A stretch of DNA of 64,000 nt from Streptomyces marianii (GTDB lineage Bacteria > Actinomycetota > Actinomycetes > Streptomycetales > Streptomycetaceae): positions 2,886,501-2,950,500 of the forward strand of contig NZ_VAWE01000001.1 of NCBI RefSeq assembly GCF_005795905.1. Reading direction: 5' to 3'. The notes under the pieces were generated by a model. The model searched no databases and was not told the DNA's origin. It saw only the letters and a list, made by a program, of their open reading frames with translations. A program made the position numbers and the translations under genes. Position 1 is the first letter of the stretch; each line of letters starts with the position of its first letter. This document shows, one piece after another, positions 8,119 through 16,537 of this stretch.

Positions 8119-8724
8119 TCAGGAGCCCCGGATCACCTGGGTGATGCCGTTGATGATCTGCTGAACGGCGATCGCCGAGAGCATCATGCCCGCCAGCCGG
8201 GTCACCAGCACCACACCGCCGTCCTTGATCACACGGATGATCAGCAGCGAGTAGCGCATGGTCAGCAGCAGGACGACGTGCATCGCGACGATCGCGGCCC
8301 ACACCGAGATCTGCTTGGCGGTGGTGCCCGCGTTCTGCACCGCGAGGATGACGGAGACGATCGCACCGGGCCCCGCCAGGAGCGGCATGCCCAGCGGCAC
8401 GAGCGCCACGTTGACGTCCTTGGTCTGCTTGGGTTCGTCGGTCTTCCCGGTGAGCAGATCGAGCGCGATGAGCAGCAGGAGCAGACCGCCGGCGATCATC
8501 AGCGCGGGTACGGAGACATGGAGGTAGTCGAGGATCTGCTGACCGAGGATCCCGAAGACGGTGATCACACCGAGGGCGACCGCGACCGCCTGCCAGGCCA
8601 TCCGGCGCTGGACCTTGACGGGGCGCCCGGAGGTGAGTGCCAGGAAGATCGGGGTGATCCCGGGAGGATCCATGATCACGAACAGGGTGAGGAACAGGGA
8701 GCCGAAGACGGCGAGGTCGAACAC
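8119..8724 (-). CDS. MarC/UPF0056 family membrane protein
   Basis: A polytopic inner-membrane protein of about 200 residues with six hydrophobic segments. Signatures of the MarC family are FVIMDPPGITPIFLALT near the N-terminus and PLGMPLLAGPGAI in the middle. The function is unsettled: MarC was once linked to multiple antibiotic resistance, but this was not supported. Start: GTG 8724, with AAGG 7 bases upstream, gives the usual N-terminus VFDLAVFGSLF; an ATG at 8739 would add five residues and has no ribosome-binding site. Confidence 0.85.
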   Translation of the reverse strand: MFDLAVFGSLFLTLFVIMDPPGITPIFLALTSGRPVKVQRRMAWQAVAVALGVITVFGILGQQILDYLHVSVPALMIAGGLLLLLIALDLLTGKTDEPKQTKDVNVALVPLGMPLLAGPGAIVSVILAVQNAGTTAKQISVWAAIVAMHVVLLLTMRYSLLIIRVIKDGGVVLVTRLAGMMLSAIAVQQIINGITQVIRGS

Positions 8725-8907
8725 GGTGAGGCCTTGCATGGGTGTCGGACAACTGGGGTGGTGGACGAGCGGGGGCCGCGAGGTCCGTACGCCGGGAGCG
8801 GTCATACGTGCTCCGCGGCGGCTCGGCCGTCGGACGCGACACACGCACGGCGAGCCCCGGGCCGGGCCCGGGACCGAGTAAGGCGGTCAGACCTGGCGGC
8901 GGGGTGC

Positions 8908-9759
8908 TCAGCCCGTGCCCGGGACCGGGAACGCGCCGGTGGCCCGGCGGGTGATCTCGCCGTAGACCTCCGGGTCGGTGGTGAAGTCGCCGAGCAGACA
9001 GGTCTTGCGGCTGCCGTGGTAGTCGCTGGAACCGGTGGGCAGCAGACCGAGTTCGGCGGCAAGTCCGCGCAGCCTGGCCCGAGTCGGCCCGTCGTGGTCC
9101 ATGTGGTCGACCTCGATACCGTCGAGACCGGCCGCGGCCAGCCGGGCGATGACGTCCTCGGACACGACCTCGCCGCGCTTCACGGCGAGCGGGTGGGCGA
9201 AGACCGTGACCCCGCCGGCCGCCTTTACCAGGCGGACCGCCTCGAACGGGTCGAGTTCGTGCTTCTCCACGTAGGCACGGCCGCCGTTCGCGAGCCAGTC
9301 GGGCGTGAAGGCCGCGGACACGTCGGGGACGACGCCGAGCTCGACGAGCGCGGCGGCGACGTGCGGCCTGCCGACCGAGCCGTCGCCGGCTATCCGGGAG
9401 ACGTGCTCCCAGGTGACCGGCACCCCCAGCTCCCGGAGCCTCCCGACCATGGCCCTGGCGCGCGGCACCCGGTCGTCCCGCACCAGCTCGCGCTCGCGCG
9501 CCAGCTCGGTTTCCTCCGGGTCGAAGAGGTACGCCAGCATGTGCAGGCCCACACCGTCGATCCGGCAGGACAGCTCCGCGCCGGTGACGAGGGTCAGCCC
9601 CTCGGGCAGCGCGGCGATCGCCTCGGCGTGGCCGCCCACGGTGTCGTGGTCGGTGAGCGCCACGACGTCGAGCCCGGCGGCGGCCGCTCTGCGGACCAGC
9701 TGGGCCGGGGTGTCCGTCCCGTCGGAGGCCGTGGAGTGGGTGTGCAGGTCGATGCGCAC
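8908..9759 (-). CDS. PHP domain phosphoesterase
   Basis: A 283-residue metal-dependent phosphoesterase of the PHP superfamily (YciV/RNase AM-like branch). Metal ligands are visible in LHTHSTASDG (His6, His8, Asp13), LTDHDTVGG, GAELS, VFAHPLA and GSSDYHG. Relatives trim the 5' ends of nucleic acids or act on 3',5'-bisnucleotides; I cannot tell which here. The GTG start at 9759 follows GGAG at 9-base spacing. It is read toward the marC-like gene, 183 bases apart. Confidence 0.88.
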   Translation of the reverse strand: MRIDLHTHSTASDGTDTPAQLVRRAAAAGLDVVALTDHDTVGGHAEAIAALPEGLTLVTGAELSCRIDGVGLHMLAYLFDPEETELARERELVRDDRVPRARAMVGRLRELGVPVTWEHVSRIAGDGSVGRPHVAAALVELGVVPDVSAAFTPDWLANGGRAYVEKHELDPFEAVRLVKAAGGVTVFAHPLAVKRGEVVSEDVIARLAAAGLDGIEVDHMDHDGPTRARLRGLAAELGLLPTGSSDYHGSRKTCLLGDFTTDPEVYGEITRRATGAFPVPGTG

Positions 9760-10142
9760 GACGCGGGACTCCAGGGCTCGGGACGGACGGACTGACGCTC
9801 AATCGTAACGGGGGCCCGAGCACCGCCCCCACCGGCTCGTCACGTGAAGACCGTCACGGGCCGTGCGCACGCCGAGGGCCGGGGCCGCCCTCACGGAGGC
9901 TCAGCGGCGGCCCCGGGCACCGCCCCGGCGGCGGGCCCTGCCCGGCACGCACACAGAGGCCCCGGCACCGGGCCCCGTCACCGGGCTCCGCCCGACGGCC
10001 CTCGCACATGCAGAACCGCCCTGGGGCCCGCCGACCCTGCATCACCGGGACCGGGTCCTGCCCGACCGCGCCGGCACCGGCCGGGTCCGACCGGATCGGC
10101 ACCGCCGGTCGCGCCGCCGCCCCGGGCACGGACCGCGCACCA
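9760..10142. other. intergenic region, no gene seen
   Basis: About 380 bases of very GC-rich DNA with a proline/arginine-like composition in every frame. I see no start with a ribosome-binding site and no homology. It must hold the promoter of the PHP gene on the reverse strand. Confidence 0.5.
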
Positions 10143-10790
10143 TCACATCAGCAGGCGTGGCGACAGCGCCCCGCAGGGCAGCAGTTCGAGTTCCTGGCCG
10201 GCGTCCCGCAGATCGGTCAGTATCAGCTCGTCGTACATCAGCAGCCCGGTCGACTCGGGCCATACGACCGCCCACAGCCAGAGCCCCCGCGCCTCGCCCG
10301 CGAACACCGCCCGGTCCTCCGGGGCGTCGTTGACGTGCCACAGCGGCGTCGGCCGACCTGCTGCGAGCACCTTGGCCTGGGGCGAGGTATCGACGGTCAT
10401 GTGCGGACCCGGGTCCGGCCCGTCGATCCCGGCGAAGCGGGCGCCGAGGCCGACACCGAGTTCCTCGGCGACGAGCAGCAACTCCCCCACACCGCCCAGC
10501 GGTCCGGGGCCCGAACAGGCCACGGCCGTGGCCCTGCCGCCGCTGCGGTCGTCGCCGGCGTACGCGACGCCGGTGAACAGCCAGCCGACCGGGAGCGGCC
10601 ACGGCATCCACACGGGCACCTGGGCACGGGCCACCACCACGCTGAGGGCCTCGACGCTCGGCGGGATCACGGGCTGCAGCGGATACACGGAACCGTGCAC
10701 ATCGCACTGCCACGTGTCGGCGAAGAGACCGGGCGCCCTGACCCGACCACCGCACTTCGGGCAACTGGGTTCGCCCCTCATAGCGCTCAA
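10143..10790 (-). CDS. DUF6758-like protein with N-terminal zinc ribbon
   Basis: A 215-residue protein. The N-terminus has a zinc-ribbon-like CPKCGG followed by CDVHG (about residues 10-32), then a mixed alpha/beta domain. It resembles the Streptomyces DUF6758 family, whose function is unknown. Start is uncertain: TTG 10790 (MSAMRGEP) or ATG 10781 (MRGEP), neither with a strong ribosome-binding site. There is no signal peptide. It is transcribed alone. Confidence 0.75.
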   Translation of the reverse strand: MSAMRGEPSCPKCGGRVRAPGLFADTWQCDVHGSVYPLQPVIPPSVEALSVVVARAQVPVWMPWPLPVGWLFTGVAYAGDDRSGGRATAVACSGPGPLGGVGELLLVAEELGVGLGARFAGIDGPDPGPHMTVDTSPQAKVLAAGRPTPLWHVNDAPEDRAVFAGEARGLWLWAVVWPESTGLLMYDELILTDLRDAGQELELLPCGALSPRLLM

Positions 10791-11049
10791 CGGTCCTACC
10801 CGTCCGGCGCCGCGTCAAGGACGATCACCCGTCCCGCACGGCGGTTTCACTCGCCCTCAGCAGGGAAAAGCACTTGCAGTCAGCATTAGTTAGTCTTTCT
10901 CATTTATTGCCTCATATGGCAACGGTTCGAACGGGAGAACGCGGAGGAGTACCCATTTGCGCGCGGAGGATCCGCTCGCCGGAGGAACGGGCGCGGCCGG
11001 ACGGGCCTCAGCCGACGGCGAGCAGGGATCGCCGTCGGAGCGGGGCCAT
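10791..11049. other. intergenic region with an AT-rich patch
   Basis: Contains an AT-rich stretch (about 10882-10915) that stands out from the surrounding GC-rich DNA and looks like an old promoter, perhaps of the decayed permease gene that follows. No intact gene seen. Confidence 0.4.
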
Positions 11050-11320
11050 CCCGCCACCGGCCGTCGGCGAACTCGTCGGCTTCCGCACCGGATGGGGCCT
11101 CGGGAACGCCCTCTTCACCCCGTCCCACTCGCCGCCGTCATCGGCGCGGCGTCCGGCGGGAGCACGGAGGCGATCCCGCCGCACGGGACGGCACTCGGAC
11201 GGGCATGGCCTGGGGTCCGCTCGTCGGCGCGGTGCCGATGACGGCGGCCGGCGCCACCCGCCCTTCGACACCGCGGCCCTGATGACGATCGGGCTCCCGT
11301 GCACCGCGGCGACCCGCGAG
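11050..11320 (+). pseudogene. decayed MFS transporter fragment
   Basis: Pieces of one major-facilitator permease appear in successive frames: LVGFRTGWGLGNALF (about 11074-11118), then LAAVIGAASGGSTEAI in a second frame (about 11128-11175), then GMAWGPLVGAVP in the third (about 11200-11235), and finally PPFDTAALMTIGL back in the first frame (about 11261-11300). In intact relatives these follow one another in the middle of a drug-efflux-type MFS protein. At least three frameshifts are needed and the rest of the gene is not recognisable, so it cannot be functional. Confidence 0.6.
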
Positions 11321-11562
11321 GAGCAGCTCGTCGACGCCGGCGCCGCGGCGGAGTCAGGAGCGGCGGACGGCGCTCACCCCGGCCGCCCGGGGCCGCACCG
11401 GTCCGCGCGCCCCGCGACGGCCCTCGCCGACTGGCCCCCGCCCCCGGCCGCCCGGCCTGCACGACGGCGCCGGTCCGGCTCGGCCCACCCGGCCGGCTCA
11501 GCAGGCTCCGCCGACCCGGCCATGAGATAGGTCACTTCACACATCGCCGACGGCAGCTGACA
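11321..11562. other. intergenic region, no gene seen
   Basis: GC-rich sequence between the permease remnant and the SUFU-domain gene; open frames here have biased Arg/Pro/Ala composition and no homology. Confidence 0.4.
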
Positions 11563-12147
11563 TCACGTCAGGGGCACGGGCTTCCTCAGCGGATCACGGA
11601 GGTCCGTACCGTGCGTCAGCCACCGCTCCTGGAGCTTTCCCGCACCGTGCACCCGCTTCCACGCCGCCTCGTTCGGCGTCATCGGCAGCAGCGGCAGAAA
11701 CCGGACCGGGTCCATGGGGCCGCCGAGTTCGAGATCCTCCACCAGGCCGCCGGACTCGGCGACCAGCACCGAGGTGAACGGGGCGCCCGGCCACAGCGGC
11801 TCGCCCACGTCCAACGAGTTCCCGGGGGCCACGATCACCCCTTCCACCTGCGGGGAAGAGGCCAGAACGGCGAGCGGCCGCAGCACCTTGTCGGTGTCGG
11901 CCAGCCCGGCGCGCACCGACAGGACGAGTTCCGCGCGCGGCCCCTTCACCGGGTCGGCGAGGGTGTCCTGGGGGTCGGTCATCGGCTGGGCCGACATGCC
12001 CAGCGTGGCATAGCGGACGATGTCCCCGTCGACGAACCTGAGCACCTCGATCCGTTCCGTACCGAGAAAGGTCACCGCGGCGCGCGCGTCCGGTTCACCC
12101 AGCGCGCTGCGCAGCCGTGCCTCGACCAGAGCAAGAACTTCTCCCAT
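11563..12147 (-). CDS. suppressor-of-fused (SUFU) domain protein
   Basis: A 194-residue protein with the SUFU fold: EVLRFVDGDIVRYATLGMS (starting about residue 33), RAELVLSVRAG, then PWPGAPF-like and ESGGLVEDLELGGP segments and the C-terminal LLPMTPNEAAWKR. Bacterial SUFU proteins are often immunity proteins beside toxins, or stand-alone proteins of unknown role; no toxin gene is next to this one. The ATG at 12147 has the leaderless TATGCT element 6 bases upstream; the longer reverse frame reaching 12570 has no homology. Confidence 0.8.
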   Translation of the reverse strand: MGEVLALVEARLRSALGEPDARAAVTFLGTERIEVLRFVDGDIVRYATLGMSAQPMTDPQDTLADPVKGPRAELVLSVRAGLADTDKVLRPLAVLASSPQVEGVIVAPGNSLDVGEPLWPGAPFTSVLVAESGGLVEDLELGGPMDPVRFLPLLPMTPNEAAWKRVHGAGKLQERWLTHGTDLRDPLRKPVPLT

Positions 12148-12153
12148 CCCGCG

Positions 12154-12159
12154 AGCATA
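12154..12159 (-). promoter_or_regulatory. -10 element of a leaderless promoter (TATGCT)
   Basis: TATGCT, 6 bases, then the ATG at 12147 on the reverse strand. Confidence 0.45.
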
Positions 12160-12568
12160 GATCGCATCAGGAACGGGCAAAGGAAGGGATTGGCCCTCAG
12201 TCGGCTGATACGCTTGGCCGCCTGCTCGGGACAACATGCAGAAGCATGGTTCTCGGATCCCGACGACACGTCTTCCCCCACGGGGGACCGGCCGGAGGAG
12301 GTGGGGCTGCGATGGATCGAAGTCGACCGTGCAGTACCAACCGCTCTTCCGCGCGACTCCTCCCCTCGTTCTGCTGAGGGCTTCTCGCACCGTCAGTTCC
12401 ATGGCACCGCGCATGACGGAAGAGCACGACTCCCCTGCCTGACTGTCTGTAGCGAACGCCGTCACCGCGTCCCGCGGTGCCGCCCGCTTTGCGGACGTAT
12501 GGAGACACGTCCTCATTCCGGGCTGTGCCACGCCTCGCACCGGCGGCCCCTCCGTGAAGGAGCCTGCC
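12160..12568 (+). other. corA upstream region
   Basis: About 410 bases with no supported gene. It holds a small hairpin GGACGT...ACGTCC (12493-12512) and the corA ribosome-binding site GAAGGAG (12556-12562). I see no recognisable Mg-sensing riboswitch, but a long leader before a magnesium transporter could carry one. Confidence 0.4.
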
Positions 12569-13684
12569 ATGTCGATGATCCGTGACCTGCGTCAAGCGGT
12601 CCGCCCCGCCCTGCGCAAGAGCAGCGGCCCGTACAGCGCGTACGACGCCACCCGTGACCCCTCGGCGTCCACCGCCGTCGTGGACTGCGCCGTCTACCGC
12701 GACGGTAAGCGCCTTGAGAACACCGGCTGCCTCACCCCGCGCGAGGCGATGCTGCGGGTGCGTGAGGGCGGCGGCTTCGCCTGGATCGGCCTGCACGAGC
12801 CGACGGAGGAGGAGTTCTCCGGCATCGCCGCCGAGTTCGGCCTCCACCCGCTGGCCGTCGAGGACGCCGTGCACGCGCACCAGCGGCCCAAGCTGGAGCG
12901 GTACGACGACACCTTGTTCACGGTCTTCAAGACCGTCCACTACGTGGAGCACACCGAGCTGACGCCGACCAGCGACGTCGTCGAGACCGGCGAGGTGATG
13001 TGCTTCACCGGGCCCGACTTCGTGATCACCGTCCGGCACGGTGGCCAGGGCTCCCTGCGCAACCTCCGCCACCGGTTGCAGGAAGACCCCGAGTTGCTCG
13101 CCAAGGGCCCCTCCGCGGTGCTCCACGCCATCGCCGACCATGTCGTGGACGGCTACATCGCGGTCGCGGACGCGGTGCAGGTCGACATCGACGAGATCGA
13201 GATCGACGTGTTCTCGGCGCCCTCGAAGGGCAGCACCCGGGGCACCGACACCGGGCGGATCTACCAGCTCAAGCGTGAGGTGCTGGAGTTCAAGCGGGCC
13301 GTGACCCCGTTGCTGCGGCCCATGCAGTTGCTGAGCGAGCGCCCGATGCGGCTGGTCGACCCGGACATCCAGAAGTACTTCCGCGACGTCGCCGACCACC
13401 TGGCCCGGGTGCAGGAGCAGGTCATCGGCTTCGACGAGCTGCTGAACTCGATCCTGCAGGCCAATCTGGCGCAGGCGACCGTCGCCCAGAACGAGGACAT
13501 GCGCAAGATCACGTCCTGGGCCGCGATCATCGCCGTCCCCACGGCGGTCTGCGGGATCTACGGCATGAACTTCGACCACATGCCCGAACTCCACTGGCGG
13601 TACGGCTACCCCCTGGTGCTCATCGGCATCGTCGGGATCTGTCTCACCATCCACCGCACACTGAAGCGCAACGGCTGGCTCTAG
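12569..13684 (+). CDS. corA: CorA family magnesium/cobalt transporter
   Basis: A 371-residue divalent-cation channel of the inner membrane, expected to form a pentamer importing Mg2+. The large N-terminal cytoplasmic domain (about 1-300) ends in the long helix (QANLAQATVAQNEDMRK). Two C-terminal membrane helices follow, the first ending in the selectivity motif YGMN (331-334) and the extracellular loop MPEL. The ATG at 12569 has GAAGGAG at 6-base spacing. The C-terminal KRNGWL tail is basic as expected. It stands alone and is divergent from the SUFU gene. Confidence 0.95.
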   Translation: MSMIRDLRQAVRPALRKSSGPYSAYDATRDPSASTAVVDCAVYRDGKRLENTGCLTPREAMLRVREGGGFAWIGLHEPTEEEFSGIAAEFGLHPLAVEDAVHAHQRPKLERYDDTLFTVFKTVHYVEHTELTPTSDVVETGEVMCFTGPDFVITVRHGGQGSLRNLRHRLQEDPELLAKGPSAVLHAIADHVVDGYIAVADAVQVDIDEIEIDVFSAPSKGSTRGTDTGRIYQLKREVLEFKRAVTPLLRPMQLLSERPMRLVDPDIQKYFRDVADHLARVQEQVIGFDELLNSILQANLAQATVAQNEDMRKITSWAAIIAVPTAVCGIYGMNFDHMPELHWRYGYPLVLIGIVGICLTIHRTLKRNGWL

Positions 13685-13690
13685 GGCTAA

Positions 13691-13696
13691 TAAGCT
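13691..13696 (+). promoter_or_regulatory. -10 element of a leaderless promoter (TAAGCT)
   Basis: TAAGCT, 7 bases, then the ATG at 13704. It lies only 7 bases after the corA stop. Confidence 0.45.
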
Positions 13697-13703
13697 GCGG
13701 GGC

Positions 13704-14237
13704 ATGAACGACGCTACTGCCCGCCCCGCCGAGGACCCCCTGCTCGGGCGGGCCCTCGTGGAGGAGGCCGCCAAGAAGTCCGGTCTGATCTGGGTTCGCG
13801 GCAGCGGCCCGGACCGGGCGCTGTGGCATGCGTGGCACGACGGCGCGGCCCATGTCGTCGGCGACGGGCCGGGCGAGCAGCCGTTGCCCGGACTGGCCGA
13901 CGGCTCCACCGCCGAGGTCACCGTGCGCAGCAAGGACAAGGGCGGTCGGCTGGTCTCGTGGACCGCCGAGGTGACAGAGCTGACGCCGGGCTCCGAGGCC
14001 TGGGAGGCGGCCGTCGGCGAGCTGAAGGGCAAGCGGCTCAACGCCCCGGACGGCGAGCGGATGACCGAGCGCTGGGGTCGCGAGTGCCGGGTGCTGCGGT
14101 TGGAGCCGCGCGGGTCCAGCACCGACCATCCGGCGGACTCCCTGGCCGCCGTGCCGCTGCCCACACCGGCCACGACCCGTCGGCCCGTCCCGGCCGCCCT
14201 GCCCCGGCTCCTCCGCCGCGGCCGCAAGCGCCACTGA
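13704..14237 (+). CDS. conserved protein of unknown function
   Basis: A 177-residue protein without signal peptide. The body (about 10-125) has a beta-rich look, with LIWVRGSGPDRALWHAWHDG and AAHVVGDGPGEQ recalling split-barrel FMN-binding proteins; that resemblance is weak and no catalytic residues can be named. The tail (about 140-177) is Pro/Arg-rich and very basic (RLLRRGRKRH). The start 20 bases after corA is preceded by a leaderless-type TAAGCT rather than a ribosome-binding site. Confidence 0.75.
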   Translation: MNDATARPAEDPLLGRALVEEAAKKSGLIWVRGSGPDRALWHAWHDGAAHVVGDGPGEQPLPGLADGSTAEVTVRSKDKGGRLVSWTAEVTELTPGSEAWEAAVGELKGKRLNAPDGERMTERWGRECRVLRLEPRGSSTDHPADSLAAVPLPTPATTRRPVPAALPRLLRRGRKRH

Positions 14238-14626
14238 GGTCGTACCGGCCACGGACCGGTGTCCGCGGTCCCCCGCTCGGCGGGTCCCGGTCGTCGGCAA
14301 CCGCTGCCGCCGGCCACGGGTGACGCGCTGCGCGGCATCGGCACCGCCGCGAACCCGGGACCGTGCTCGCCGTCGTGTGCCGGGTTCGCAGGGACCACCG
14401 CGTACCTGGGTTCGGCGACGGACGCTCCCGGCACCGGAGCTGGGCCGGCGCCCTTGGCCAGGGCGTGACTCTGACGGAGATCCCGGGGGATCCCGGCAGA
14501 GTCAGGCCAGTGCCGCATCAGGAAGGGTTCGCCCGTCAAGGAGCGGCTTCCGGTGCACGGGGTCTCCCCAGGCCCTGTTGTACGCGACGCGATGCCGGTT
14601 CTCAGGTCGAAGGTGCGTGGGGTGGG
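14238..14626. other. intergenic region between convergent genes
   Basis: About 390 bases without a supported gene. It contains an imperfect hairpin at 14467-14503 (GACTCTG outer stem, GATCCC inner stem) that could terminate the RTX gene or be the end of an old insertion sequence; I cannot decide between these. Confidence 0.4.
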
Positions 14627-15907
14627 TCAGAAGCAGCCCGGTCCGCTGGTGGGGTTGACGCAGCTGTTGTAGCCGGATCCGCCGTCGTTGGTGTCGGTAC
14701 CGGGACCACCGTTGAGAGCGTCGTTGCCGGAACCGCCGAAGAGGGCGTCGTTGTCGCCGCCGCCGAACAGAGCGTCGTTGCCGTTGCCGCCCTCGACGCG
14801 ATCGTCGCCGTTGCCCCCGATAAGGACGTCATTGCCGTCATCGCCGCAGATCAGGTCGTTGCCACCGCGACCGTCGACCACGTCGTTCCCGGCGAGAGCG
14901 AAGATCACATCGTCGCCCGGGGTACCGGTCAGGATGTCGTCGCGGTGGGTACCGGTGATGGTGGGCGTGGCGGTCGCGCAGGTGGGGGGCGGCGGGTCGT
15001 AGGTGATGGTCACCTTGGCCTGCCCCGCGGCGGTGTCTGAGGTACCACCTGTGGGGACGCGATTCGATCCGCCGCCGCCACCACCAGGGCCGTAGGAGGG
15101 AGGGATGCTCCTGATGAAGTTGCAGCCTCCCCCGCCACCTCCACCGAACCAGCCGCCTCCACCTCCGCCCGCCCCGTAGGCGCCCCCGCCGGTGCCGCCG
15201 GCACCGGCCGCGCCCGGAGTGCCTGATGTACCGCTGCTGGCAGGACATGCGGCTCCGGCCGCGCCGTAGGTTGTCTGGGTTCCGCCGCCGCCGCCCTGGC
15301 CGCTGTCCGTTCTGCTGCCGCCGGCCTCCCCGGTGTCTCCGGCGTCTCCGCCGGTGGCCTCCGGGTTGAGGATATTGGAGATGCTGCCGCTTCCGCCGCC
15401 GCCTCCGCCGCCCGCGACGATGAGGCGGGGGTCGGTGGCGGGGACGCCGGTCAGGGTGCAGCCGGGGCTTGCCGAGCTGCAGGTGCGGACATCGCTGGAA
15501 CCGCCGCCGGCACCACCTGGCAACGACCCGCCGCCAGGGCCCTCACCCGTGCCGACGTTGACAAAAAGGGTGGTCGTGCCCGGCGGCACGATGACGGTGC
15601 CCATGACGGTGGCGCCGTTGCCGCCTGCACCACCGTTGGGCCCGTTTTGGCCCGCGGCGCCCGTCGCGGTGACGGACAGTCGGGTGACGCCGGACGGGAC
15701 AGTGAAGGGCTGGTCGGCGCCCGCGTCGAAGGTGACCGTCACGGCCGCCGCAGTAGCGGGCGTTGCCGTGGGCACCACCAGTGCCGCCGGCAGTGCCACT
15801 GTGGCGAACAGGACGGCAGCGCGCCTGGCCGCGGCTGGGCGCCGCAGCTCACCCGCAGCTCCCGCGCCACGTCGATGGAACATGGCATGTTGCAGGGTCG
15901 GTCTCAC
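14627..15907 (-). CDS. secreted glycine-rich protein with RTX-type calcium repeats
   Basis: A 426-residue exported protein. A signal peptide (about 1-54) has a basic n-region, the hydrophobic AAVLFATVALPAALVV and an ATAAA cleavage region. The middle (about 58-335) is a glycine-rich beta domain (FTVPSGVTRLSVTATGAAG, RLIVAGGGGGGG) with four Cys. The C-terminal 85 residues hold about seven hemolysin-type nonapeptides of the GGxGxD pattern (GGNGDDRVE, GGSGNDALN), which bind Ca2+ and fold into a beta-roll outside the cell. No protease or lipase domain is present, so a structural or surface role is likely. GTG 15907 is chosen because GAGGAG lies 4 bases upstream and leaves a normal signal peptide. 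Confidence 0.8.
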   Translation of the reverse strand: MRPTLQHAMFHRRGAGAAGELRRPAAARRAAVLFATVALPAALVVPTATPATAAAVTVTFDAGADQPFTVPSGVTRLSVTATGAAGQNGPNGGAGGNGATVMGTVIVPPGTTTLFVNVGTGEGPGGGSLPGGAGGGSSDVRTCSSASPGCTLTGVPATDPRLIVAGGGGGGGSGSISNILNPEATGGDAGDTGEAGGSRTDSGQGGGGGTQTTYGAAGAACPASSGTSGTPGAAGAGGTGGGAYGAGGGGGGWFGGGGGGGCNFIRSIPPSYGPGGGGGGSNRVPTGGTSDTAAGQAKVTITYDPPPPTCATATPTITGTHRDDILTGTPGDDVIFALAGNDVVDGRGGNDLICGDDGNDVLIGGNGDDRVEGGNGNDALFGGGDNDALFGGSGNDALNGGPGTDTNDGGSGYNSCVNPTSGPGCF

Positions 15908-16356
15908 GAGACTCCTCGACAGAGAGCGCGGCATCCAGAACGTGCCACGGGCATCGGCCGGTGTTGAGGCCCCTGCCGGCACCGTCCGACGATCAAGCCA
16001 CACGCACCCTCTGCGGCCATACAGGCACACCGTCATACCGCCCGCGATCCACCGATCAGACGCTACCGACCTCGTCCCCCTCGGCGGCCACGAATCCCGA
16101 CGAGACCGCGACCACCTGTTGTGGCGGTCCACCTGGCGTCGTCGCCATCAACACCATGCCCGCCTCTACCACCGCCGATGGCACACATACGCCGACACCA
16201 CACTATGATCAGAAGGCCCGGCAGCAGGCCCTCCCGGGCCGAGGGGAAGATCGCAAGGCGCCGGATCGACCTCGCAGTGGGCCTACTCGGTTGATCCGGC
16301 AACGCCGCGAGTCGCCGTGCCGGGCCCCGCGACGGGGCGAACCTTGCCTGAGACTG
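15908..16356. other. intergenic region upstream of the RTX gene
   Basis: About 450 bases with lower GC than its surroundings and no supported gene; it should carry the RTX gene promoter on the reverse strand. It ends at the left inverted repeat of the MITE-like element. Confidence 0.4.
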
Positions 16357-16537
16357 CTAGGGCGTGTTGCGAAAGTAGCTCCGTCCGCCCGTAGGGCGGG
16401 GCCTGCGGCGTCTGGTGCGTGCGATCGCAAGGCGGAGGATCATCCTCGTACTGGACGTACTTGGATGACTCCGACAACGCAGCGAGCGTGCGTGCCAGGC
16501 GTCGCGGGCCAGGAGGGACTTTCGCAACACGCCCTAG
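16357..16537. mobile_element. 181-bp MITE-like element with 20-bp terminal inverted repeats
   Basis: The left end CTAGGGCGTGTTGCGAAAGT (16357-16376) is the exact reverse complement of the right end (16518-16537). The interior has no open frame of note. Because CTAG is palindromic, the outer 4 bases may be a target duplication rather than part of the repeat; insertion into CTAG is known for IS5-type elements. The next bases after the right end are the stop codon (CTA on this strand) of the lipoprotein gene. A shrunken relative lies at 41865-41906. It would need a transposase supplied elsewhere. Confidence 0.8.

Noticed and set aside
10915..10935. tRNA T-arm-like sequence GGTTCGAACG
   Set aside because: No acceptor or anticodon stem can be formed around it.
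13681..13690. CTAGGGC at the corA stop as a third MITE remnant
   Set aside because: Only seven bases agree with the element end and nothing of the rest follows.
14467..14503. End of an insertion sequence
   Set aside because: An inverted repeat is present but no second copy or transposase remnant could be identified, so it is only noted in the intergenic entry.
12197..14539. 780-residue open frame on the reverse strand over corA and the following gene
   Set aside because: It is antisense to CorA, which has clear homology; its composition (Arg/Gly/Ala/His-rich) is a by-product of GC-rich third positions.
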